NCBI GenBank assembly: GCA_049589355.1
Contig: JBAWAP010000063.1
Location: 1 to 11,860, forward strand
Length of the DNA stretch: 11,860 nt
Source of the DNA: JBAWAP01 sp049589355
GTDB taxonomy: Bacteria; Chloroflexota; Anaerolineae; VGOG01
Direction: 5' to 3'
Shown here: positions 6,183-11,860 of the stretch, one piece after another
How positions within the stretch are numbered: the stretch's first letter is position 1
How the letters are laid out: each line of letters starts with the position of its first letter
Translations under genes and position numbers: made by a program
The notes under the pieces: model-generated
Databases searched by the model: none
What the model saw: the letters and a program-made list of their open reading frames with translations, nothing else
What the model was told of the DNA's origin: nothing

Positions 6183-8748
6183 TACTACCCCCTTCTTCAT
6201 CCTTGAAGGTTTCAGCTTCCTCCCGGCCTTCAGCCAGGGCAGCGCTAAAGACCTGATCCACCTGATCGGCCAGGATAAACTTCATCTCCTTTTTGACATC
6301 TTCCGGCACGTCGTCCAGGTCCGGCTCATTGCGCTTGGGCAAGATCACCGTCTTCAGGCCAACCCGGTGGGCGGCCAGCACCTTCTCCTTGATACCCCCC
6401 ACCGGCAGCACCTGCCCCCGCAGGGTGATCTCACCTGTCATGCCCACGTCGGACCGGATCGGCTTGTTCAAGAGCAGAGAAACAAGGGCCGTAGCCATGG
6501 TTACCCCTGCTGACGGGCCATCCTTAGGCACGGCGCCGGTCGGCACGTGGATGTGGATGTCGTTCTCCTCGAAGAAGCCCTCATCAATCCCCAATTCCTT
6601 GGCCTTGGAGCGCACGTAGCTCAAGGCCGCCTGGGCCGATTCCTTCATCACATCGCCCAGTTGCCCGGTGAGGGTGAAGCCCTTCTTGCCCGGCATCTTG
6701 GTAGCCTCGACGAAAACAATGTCGCCTCCAGTAGGCGTCCAGGCCACCCCTGTAGCCACCCCGGGGATCTCCGTACGCTCCGCCGCCTCGAAGAAGTACT
6801 TGGGCTTGCCAAGAAATTCGATCACCTTCTCCTCACTGATCAGCGTTCTTTCGCTGATTCGCCGATCCGCTGATTCGCTGGCCTCGGCCACCTTGGTCGC
6901 TACCTTCCTGCAGATGCTGCCCAGCTCCCGCTCCAGGTTGCGCACTCCTGCCTCGCGGGTGTAATCGCGGATGACTTTGCGGATCGTCCCCTCGCTGAAC
7001 TCGATCTCTTCGGAACGTAGGCTGTTCTCCCTGATCTGCCGCGGGATCAGGTACTGCTTAGCGATCTTGATCTTCTCTTCCTCGGTGTAGCCAGAGAGCC
7101 TGAGGATCTCCATGCGGTCGCGCAAGGCGGGAGGGATAGTGTCCAGGATGTTACCCGTGGTGATAAACATTACCTGGGAAAGATCGAAAGGCACGTCCAG
7201 GTAGTGATCGCGAAAGTCGCGGTTCTGTTCCGGATCGAGGACCTCCAGGAGAGCCGAGGAGGGATCGCCGCGCCAATCCTGGCCCACCTTGTCAATCTCA
7301 TCCAGCATGAAGATGGGGTTCCTGGACTCCACGCGCCGCAGGGCCTGGATGATGCGGCCTGGGAGGGCCCCGATGTAGGTCCGCCGGTGGCCACGGATCT
7401 CCGCCTCGTCACGCACGCCGCCCAGGGACTGGCGCACGAACTTGCGGCCCAAGGCATGGGCGATGGACCGCCCCAGCGATGTCTTGCCAGTGCCCGGCGG
7501 CCCGATGAAGCACAGGATCACCCCTTCGCGTTCCATACGGATATAATCCGCCGGCTCTTCTTCCTCCGTTTTTCGCTCCAGGCGCAGCTTGCGCACCGCC
7601 AGGTATTCCAGGATGCGCTCTTTTATATCACCCAGGTCGTAGTGATCCTCGTCCAGCACCCGGCGGGCACGGGCGATGTCCAGGTTATCTTCGGTGCTCT
7701 TATCCCAGGGAAGGTTAACCAACCAATCGAGGTAGGTCCGGATCACCGAGTATTCCGCCGCGGCCGTGGGCAGATTAGAGAGGCGGTCCAACTCGCGCTT
7801 AGCCTCCTTCTCGGCCTCCTCGGGCATGCCAGCCGCCTCAATCTTTTGGCGGAGTTCCTCGATCTCCATGGTCTGCTCGTCTTCCTCGCCCAGCTCCTTT
7901 TTGATGGCCTTTAGTTGCTCGCGCAAGAAGTACTCCCTCTGCACCTTGGTCATCTCGGTCTGGGCCTCGGTCTGAATCTTCTTGCCCAGCTCCAGTACTT
8001 CCAGCTCCCGATTGAGGGTGACCATGAGTTTGCGAAGCTTTTCCTTGACCTCGTCAAGCTCCAGCATTTCCTGGGCGTCGGTAAGATCCATGCGCATGTA
8101 GGTGGCGATGGCGTATACTAACTGGCGCGGGTCATCAACGCTCAGGGCCAACATGATCAACTCATCGGGTATGTGGGGCACCAGAGCGACCAGGCGGCGG
8201 AAGAGCTCGACGATGTTGCGCATCAGAGCCTCCACTTCCACCGTCTCCTCGACAAAATCGGGGCTGACCTCCACCTCGGCTTTCAGGTAAGGCTCCGATT
8301 GGGTGAACTCGCGGATCTTGATCCGTTCTAATCCCTGCACCAGGAGGATAACGGTGCCGTCGGGGGCCTTGCGCAGGCGATGTACCAGGGCTGCCGTGCC
8401 CACCTTGTAGACGTCATCAGGCCCAGGGTCGTCTTGCTCCGGATCCTTGGCTGCCACCAGGCCGATGATGCGCTTACCCAAAACGGCATCATCTATCAAG
8501 CGGATGGAACGTGGTCGTCCCACCGTCAAAGGCAAAGCGGTCAAAGGATAGACAACTACACCTCGCAGAGGCAGGATGGCCAGTTCACTGGGGATATCCG
8601 CCAACCCCTCCTCCGTCATCCTCTTGCTCTCGAGCTCCCTGTCTTCTTGTATTGAAGGCGCGAGGGCTGTCTTTTGGGCAACATCGGTCAAGGAATCGCT
8701 TTCCTTTTCCCCGCTTTCGAGCTGCTTATGCTTTTCCGACGAAGGCAT
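6160..8748 (-). CDS. lon: ATP-dependent Lon protease
   Basis: From ATG 8748 the protein is 862 aa. (Residue numbers here count from an in-frame GTG at 8793; subtract 15.) A charged ~50-residue extension precedes the N-terminal substrate domain (LAILPLRGVVVYP, ~71-265). A coiled-coil region follows (~280-345), then the AAA+ module with Walker A GPPGTGKT (431-438) and Walker B FMLDEIDK (495-502). The protease domain has Ser761 in PKDGPSAG and Lys804 in GGIKEKV, 43 residues apart as in E. coli Lon. The soluble protease degrades damaged and regulatory proteins. ATG 8748 is chosen because AGGAGGGG lies 4 nt before it. Residues ~638-649 contain a short insertion made by an octamer DNA repeat. It follows hsp20 and overlaps the ATPase gene. 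Confidence 0.97.
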   Translation of the reverse strand: MPSSEKHKQLESGEKESDSLTDVAQKTALAPSIQEDRELESKRMTEEGLADIPSELAILPLRGVVVYPLTALPLTVGRPRSIRLIDDAVLGKRIIGLVAAKDPEQDDPGPDDVYKVGTAALVHRLRKAPDGTVILLVQGLERIKIREFTQSEPYLKAEVEVSPDFVEETVEVEALMRNIVELFRRLVALVPHIPDELIMLALSVDDPRQLVYAIATYMRMDLTDAQEMLELDEVKEKLRKLMVTLNRELEVLELGKKIQTEAQTEMTKVQREYFLREQLKAIKKELGEEDEQTMEIEELRQKIEAAGMPEEAEKEAKRELDRLSNLPTAAAEYSVIRTYLDWLVNLPWDKSTEDNLDIARARRVLDEDHYDLGDIKERILEYLAVRKLRLERKTEEEEPADYIRMEREGVILCFIGPPGTGKTSLGRSIAHALGRKFVRQSLGGVRDEAEIRGHRRTYIGALPGRIIQALRRVESRNPIFMLDEIDKVGQDWRGDPSSALLEVLDPEQNRDFRDHYLDVPFDLSQVMFITTGNILDTIPPALRDRMEILRLSGYTEEEKIKIAKQYLIPRQIRENSLRSEEIEFSEGTIRKVIRDYTREAGVRNLERELGSICRKVATKVAEASESADRRISERTLISEEKVIEFLGKPKYFFEAAERTEIPGVATGVAWTPTGGDIVFVEATKMPGKKGFTLTGQLGDVMKESAQAALSYVRSKAKELGIDEGFFEENDIHIHVPTGAVPKDGPSAGVTMATALVSLLLNKPIRSDVGMTGEITLRGQVLPVGGIKEKVLAAHRVGLKTVILPKRNEPDLDDVPEDVKKEMKFILADQVDQVFSAALAEGREEAETFKDEEGGSNAHKTEG
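6851..6882. repeat. Octamer tandem repeat (TCGCTGAT-like) inside lon
   Basis: Four adjacent 8-nt units read TCGCTGAT, TCGCCGAT, CCGCTGAT and TCGCTGGC on the plus strand (ATCAGCGA-type on the coding strand). They encode the low-conservation SESADRRISE segment between the AAA+ lid helices and the protease domain of Lon, a place where Lon homologues normally have a shorter loop. I recall ATCAGCGAATCAGCG runs as dispersed microrepeats in uncultured bacterial genomes. Three units make 24 nt, which keeps the frame. Confidence 0.6.
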
Positions 8749-8811
8749 GGAACCCCTCCTTCGCATCAACTTCCATAGTTTCTTGACATTCACAGTCGTG
8801 CTTCACCACAC

Positions 8812-9267
8812 TCACTCCATCCCCAAGGTCTCAACAACAGGAACCTTTTGGGCCTTGGCCTTGGGCAAGACAACCATCAGGAAGCCATCCTCGTAAGTGG
8901 CTTCGATATTGTCTTCAACGATGGCTCACGGAAGATAGACCTCGGTCTTGAAGCCGCCATAGCGAATCTCCATCTGCTGATAGCTCAGGGTTAAATCCTC
9001 AGCCTCGGCCAAGGGATCATGCCTCACCCCGGTGATTATCAAATTACGATTGGATAGGGATATCGTGAAGTCACCTTCCTCCATACCCGCTATCTCCACC
9101 TTGACCACCACGGAATTGTCGGTCTCGTAGACGTCGGTAGGGGGGTGCCAGGTTCTGGTACGGCGCAAGGGTAGCCAACGTCCCGAGGGCATTACCTCAT
9201 CGAAGAGGTGATCCATCTCCGCTTCCACCCGCTCAATGTCATCTAACAGAGAACTCCTCCGTTTCAT
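8812..9267 (-). pseudogene. Hsp20/alpha-crystallin small heat-shock protein gene with an in-frame TGA
   Basis: The frame from ATG 9267 (G-rich site GGGGG 5 nt upstream) gives 113 aa up to TGA at 8926-8928. It then continues without a frame shift for 37 more codons to a second TGA at 8812-8814. The first part has the alpha-crystallin domain from ~42 (PPTDVYETDNSVVVKVEIAG). The part after the TGA reads AIVEDNIEATYEDGFLMVV and then LPKAKAQKVPVV, which is plainly the rest of the domain: the conserved DGFL-type motif and a VPV (I/V-x-I/V) tail motif used in oligomerisation. Full length would be 151 residues, normal for Hsp20. The truncated product would lack the last beta strands. A CGA (Arg) to TGA change would explain it, as could a sequencing error or read-through. 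The gene precedes lon by 63 nt. Confidence 0.85.
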
Positions 9268-9313
9268 CACTGCCCCCTCAGCAACAGAGTGACGCTGTCA
9301 AGCTTCGTTTCTA

Positions 9314-9342
9314 ATTGTACCACACTTGTTCAATAAGCTCAA
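9314..9342 (-). promoter_or_regulatory. Sigma70-type promoter of the hsp20-lon operon
   Basis: On the minus strand, TTGAGC (9337-9342) is followed after exactly 17 bp by TACAAT (9314-9319). Transcription would begin near 9307, leaving a ~40-nt leader before ATG 9267. No CIRCE-type inverted repeat (TTAGCACTC-N9-GAGTGCTAA) is visible around it, so HrcA control is not supported. This is the best candidate for the main promoter of the whole minus-strand block from hsp20 to the SPFH gene. Confidence 0.7.
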
Positions 9343-9394
9343 GCGAGGGTTTGGGAAGCTCTGTGCTCATCTTATTGCCAACCCACCTTCATAC

Positions 9395-9419
9395 AAAAAC
9401 GCCAGTCTGGGCTGGCGTT
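9395..9419 (-). terminator. Rho-independent terminator on the minus strand
   Basis: A perfect 8-bp stem AACGCCAG/CTGGCGTT (9398-9405 and 9412-9419) encloses a 6-nt loop. Read on the minus strand, the hairpin is followed at once by a run of five T (9399-9395). On the plus strand no T-run follows, so the terminator acts on minus-strand transcripts arriving from the right. No convincing minus-strand gene lies immediately upstream (9420-9650). It may insulate the hsp20 promoter from antisense transcription. Confidence 0.65.
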
Positions 9420-9521
9420 GCGTTCGGGAATGTTGTGTTTTTGATAACCAGCCCCAGGCTTAGGGAGCGTAATCCTCCATGATGATGGGCAGAAAAACCT
9501 ACTGCCTGTTGGGGCGCTAGT
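9420..9521. other. Non-coding spacer between the two divergent transcription units
   Basis: This stretch separates the minus-strand terminator from the plus-strand promoter. A weak hairpin (GGCAG/CTGCC near 9488-9506) is the only structure seen. I find no conserved operator, such as an FNR-type TTGAT-N4-ATCAA site or a CIRCE element, and no plausible coding sequence. Confidence 0.5.
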
Positions 9522-9549
9522 TTGCGTTTATCTCGTATTGTGCTATAAT
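9522..9549 (+). promoter_or_regulatory. Sigma70-type promoter of the NarI-like/HdrD-like operon
   Basis: TTGCGT (9522-9527) and a consensus TATAAT (9544-9549) are separated by 16 bp on the plus strand. Transcription would start near 9556. The first good start codon with a Shine-Dalgarno is at 9792, so the promoter implies a long 5' leader. Confidence 0.65.
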
Positions 9550-9555
9550 CTGACC

Positions 9556-9791
9556 GTATGTGAGGGGGAAAGCCCAGCCCCTTTTTATCGAGACTGGAGG
9601 ACTGCAAAGGTCGGTGTTGTGGGTGGTTACGGCAGAGAAGTTCAACCGACATGCCCTAGTGAACAACACCGAGGGCGAAAATCTCAGCAGGCAGTTCTAC
9701 ACGGCGGCCTCTGGTGTGCCTCTGAACCCAGACCACAGTCTCTTCCTACTGCAGACAGCACGCACTACACACTGCGCTTTCAAGGAGACGA
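9556..9791 (+). other. Long structured 5' leader, possible cis-regulatory RNA
   Basis: About 235 nt separate the predicted transcription start from the NarI-like gene. An AGGGG/CCCCT hairpin (9563-9582) followed by four more T (to 9586) resembles a weak early terminator. Further on, TCGGTGTTGT (9611-9620) pairs perfectly over 10 bp with ACAACACCGA (9663-9672). Inside that loop, GGTT (9624-9627) can pair with AACC (9644-9647). GTCGG (9610-9614) could instead pair with CCGAC (9646-9650), an alternative that excludes the 10-bp helix. Two short open frames across the region have no protein-like character and no good ribosome site. I could not match it to a riboswitch or structured RNA class that I know. 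Confidence 0.45.
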
Positions 9792-10706
9792 ATGGTGGCC
9801 AGACTGATTTCCATGCCGATTTCTCGTCTTCCCTCGCCGGTTTTCTCTCACCATGATTTTCGCCTCACCTTATTCTGGATTATTCATCTCATAACGTTGA
9901 GCCTATTCGGCCTTGAGATGCTTTACATCCTATCTATCTGGCTGCGGGGGAGAGTGCCAGGCCTCAAAGCTGATGCACCACGGCTCAGGAAACTTGAAGC
10001 ACTCATCAGAATCGTACTGGGAGTGGTCTTCAGTCGCTATCTATTCGTTGCTCTGAAAGCCTTGATCGTGGATGGTATGCTGCATGTGTCCCTGTTCGAG
10101 AAAAGCAAACCCCGTTGGCTGGTTCACATCGCCGCTTTCGGTAGCTTCTTTCTTCTGGGCATCATTTCGACCGTCACAGGATTAGCCACGGAGTTGCTGT
10201 ACCCGATCTTTCACATCGAGCATCCTATCGTGCTCATGCTGATTAACTTCGACCATCCGGTGATGGCTTTCAGTAATGAGTTCCTGAACTTGGTCCTCTT
10301 GGCCGGGCTGATTGCCATATTCTATCGTCGCTTCGTGCTGAAGGACTCGCAGTTGCGTACCATCGTCGCCGACAAGGTCGCCATGGGTGCCCTATTCGCC
10401 ATCATCCTGACCGGCTATCCGCTGGAGGCCTTCCGCCTGCTGGCCGATGAAGTCACAAAGGGCTCGCTCCAGGCTACAGCGGCGTACGGCTTCATTGGCT
10501 ATCCACTGTCGCGCTTGATCAAGCCACTCAACTGGCCCTGGGAGATGCTGCACTTCTGGACATTCTTCTTCCACTTTGGAATTGTGACCCTCTCAATGTT
10601 CTACATGCCCTTCAGCAGATTCTTCCACACGATTATGAGCCCGCTGGTTGTTGTCATCAACAGAGTAGCCGAGGAGAGAGTCCACCGGGATAGTGGTACT
10701 CACTGA
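9792..10706 (+). CDS. NarI/DsrM/HdrE-like membrane cytochrome b-type subunit
   Basis: The 304-aa protein has about five hydrophobic helices (~24-50, 108-135, 156-179, 192-215, 250-272). Candidate heme-ligand histidines lie in or near helices: His32, His112 in WLVHIAAFGSF, and His254 and His261 in LHFWTFFFHFG. This resembles the nitrate reductase gamma/DsrM/HdrE family, which carries heme b and exchanges electrons with membrane quinones. The partner gene, an HdrD-like iron-sulfur protein, starts 9 nt downstream, so the two form a DsrMK/HdrED/TmcCB-type module. No nitrate reductase catalytic genes are nearby, so NarI proper is unlikely. AAGGAG lies 4 nt before ATG 9792, which fixes the start. 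A long polar loop (~52-70) lies between the first and second hydrophobic regions. Direction of electron flow and the final acceptor cannot be told. Confidence 0.85.
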   Translation: MVARLISMPISRLPSPVFSHHDFRLTLFWIIHLITLSLFGLEMLYILSIWLRGRVPGLKADAPRLRKLEALIRIVLGVVFSRYLFVALKALIVDGMLHVSLFEKSKPRWLVHIAAFGSFFLLGIISTVTGLATELLYPIFHIEHPIVLMLINFDHPVMAFSNEFLNLVLLAGLIAIFYRRFVLKDSQLRTIVADKVAMGALFAIILTGYPLEAFRLLADEVTKGSLQATAAYGFIGYPLSRLIKPLNWPWEMLHFWTFFFHFGIVTLSMFYMPFSRFFHTIMSPLVVVINRVAEERVHRDSGTH

Positions 10707-10715
10707 AGGAGCAAG

Positions 10716-11860
10716 ATGTCCAAGGTCAATCTCTCACTCTTCAGCATAAAGCAGTTGTTGGAACTAGAGGGGTGTACCCGCTGTGGTGAGTGCGTCAAGT
10801 GGTGTCCCACGTTCACTGAGAAAGAGCTCGATGAGATTACCCCGCTGGACAAGATCCACACTCTTAAGGGTTTCATCAAGGGGCAGTACGGCGGCTTCTT
10901 AGCCCGCCTGTTCGGCTATCGTCCACCGACCCAGCAGGGCATCGCCCGCTGGTCACGCGGTACCTACGATTGTACTCTATGCGCTCGCTGTCACGTGGTG
11001 TGCCCGGTGCACATTGACACCCGCCCCCTCTGGATTGCCATGCGCGAGCAGTTGGTGGAGTCGGGCAGGTATCCTGAATTGATGGATACCCTGCGCGACA
11101 CCGTAACCGCCGATTACAACATCTCTGGCGACCATAACAAGAACCGGCTGGGCTGGAGTGCCAACCTGGAACACGTGCCGGAGGGTATGGATCATCGGGT
11201 GGGGGCCGAGGTGGTGTATTTCATGGGGTGTGTGGCCGCCTTCTATCCCATGGTCTACAGCGTGCCCCAAACCTTGGTCCAGATCATGGAAAAGGCCGGG
11301 GTAGACTTCACCACCTTGGGTGGCGACGAATGGTGTTGCGGCTTCCCATTGATGATCGCCGGCATGGGGAAGTCAACTACAGAGCTGGTCCGTCACAACG
11401 TAGAGGCCGTGAACGCCTTGGGGGCCAAAACACTGATGGCCGCCTGCCCGTCGTGCTTCCACACCTGGAAACACGAGTATCCGCACATTATCGGCGAGCC
11501 GCTTGGCTTCGAGGTGGTTCACGCTACAGAGTTGCTGGCACAGCTAATCGGGGCTGGCCGGATCGAGTTGAAGGGTTTCCCAGACCCAGTCACCTACCAT
11601 GATCCTTGCGACCTGGGGCGGACCAGCGGAGTTTACGAGGCACCCCGGCAGATCATCAATAGCATACCCGGTGTTTCGTTCACCGAGATGGAAGACCACC
11701 ACGAGTACTCGCTGTGCTGCGGCGGCGGCGGCGATGTGGAGATGGCCGACCGGGAACTGTCGGCCGCTGTGGCCCGGCGGCGACTGGAGCAGGCCCAGGT
11801 CACAGGAGCCAAATGGATTGTGACCGCCTGCCAGCAGTGCAAGCGCACCTTGCTGACCGC
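10716..11860 (+). CDS. HdrD/DsrK-like (Fe-S)-binding protein, C-terminus cut by window edge
   Basis: The frame from ATG 10716 (AAGGAG 4 nt upstream) stays open for 381 codons to the window edge. Two [4Fe-4S] ferredoxin motifs are present: Cys20/23/26/30 followed by Pro, and Cys86/89/92/96 followed by Pro. Two CCG domains follow: Cys172, CCG 207-209 with Cys244/Cys247; and Cys298, CCG 334-336 with Cys372/Cys375. All the expected cysteines are present. In HdrD and DsrK, such CCG domains hold the special cluster that reduces disulfides or the DsrC trisulfide; in other relatives (GlpC, LldE type) they serve dehydrogenases. With the NarI-like gene 9 nt upstream, a quinone-linked disulfide-reductase-like role is most likely; the true substrate is unknown. 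Only a short C-terminal tail seems to be missing. Confidence 0.92.
   Translation, partial: MSKVNLSLFSIKQLLELEGCTRCGECVKWCPTFTEKELDEITPLDKIHTLKGFIKGQYGGFLARLFGYRPPTQQGIARWSRGTYDCTLCARCHVVCPVHIDTRPLWIAMREQLVESGRYPELMDTLRDTVTADYNISGDHNKNRLGWSANLEHVPEGMDHRVGAEVVYFMGCVAAFYPMVYSVPQTLVQIMEKAGVDFTTLGGDEWCCGFPLMIAGMGKSTTELVRHNVEAVNALGAKTLMAACPSCFHTWKHEYPHIIGEPLGFEVVHATELLAQLIGAGRIELKGFPDPVTYHDPCDLGRTSGVYEAPRQIINSIPGVSFTEMEDHHEYSLCCGGGGDVEMADRELSAAVARRRLEQAQVTGAKWIVTACQQCKRTLLT

Noticed and set aside
7204..7914. 236-aa open frame on the plus strand within lon
   Set aside because: It is the complement of the conserved AAA+ region of Lon and shows no independent motif.
8812..9267. Changed genetic code with TGA as Trp, to explain the hsp20 interruption
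   Set aside because: At least three genes in the window end naturally at TGA with correct family lengths, and Trp is encoded by TGG in lon and elsewhere.
9268..9350. CIRCE/HrcA heat-shock operator upstream of hsp20
   Set aside because: No TTAGCACTC-N9-GAGTGCTAA-like inverted repeat is present on either strand around the promoter.
9389..9652. 87-aa minus-strand frame in the intergenic region
   Set aside because: It has no recognisable domain, its end runs into the terminator hairpin, and there is no start signal. It is probably not a gene, though a non-coding transcript is possible.
9560..9856. Short plus-strand frames (9538-9807 and 9560-9856) in the leader of the NarI-like gene
   Set aside because: They lack a convincing ribosome site, look like random translation, and run into the well-supported start of the NarI-like gene at 9792 in another frame.

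Overview
The window looks like chromosome from an anaerobic, moderately GC-rich bacterium. Chloroflexota (Anaerolineae or a relative) is my best guess. It rests on the gene mix (a long NfeD with an SPFH partner, an Hsp20-Lon pair, NarI-like plus HdrD-like electron-transfer genes) and on several dispersed repeat types lying between and inside genes. This assignment is inference; there is no rRNA or marker gene here to settle it.

Layout. From about 9342 down to position 1, everything is on the minus strand. A good sigma70-type promoter (9314-9342) precedes a small heat-shock protein gene that carries an in-frame TGA. Next come lon, a RecF/OLD-like AAA ATPase, a TOPRIM-like DUF4276 protein, a long membrane-bound NfeD protease, and an SPFH/stomatin protein. 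The lon-ATPase junction overlaps by 23 nt, the ATPase-TOPRIM junction by 4 nt (ATGA), and TOPRIM-NfeD is spaced by only 17 nt, so these four genes form one tight transcriptional block. NfeD-SPFH (137 nt) and SPFH-PHP (161 nt) are separated by repeat-bearing gaps. The second gap also holds a likely promoter for a PHP phosphoesterase-AlbA/Schlafen fusion. A DUF5680 gene is cut by the left edge.

From 9522 rightward the genes are on the plus strand. A promoter is followed by a ~235-nt apparently untranslated, structured leader, then a NarI/DsrM-like membrane cytochrome subunit and an HdrD/DsrK-like iron-sulfur protein that runs off the right edge. These two form the membrane and cytoplasmic halves of a quinone-linked electron-transfer module.

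How the genes may work together. Hsp20, Lon, NfeD and SPFH are a coherent protein and membrane quality-control set. What stands out is the ATPase plus TOPRIM pair, an architecture resembling OLD-like and other ATPase-nuclease defence modules, translationally coupled inside that set. Whether it is a defence module under stress control or a housekeeping partner of Lon cannot be decided from sequence. No CRISPR array, tRNA, rRNA, transposase or integrase was seen.
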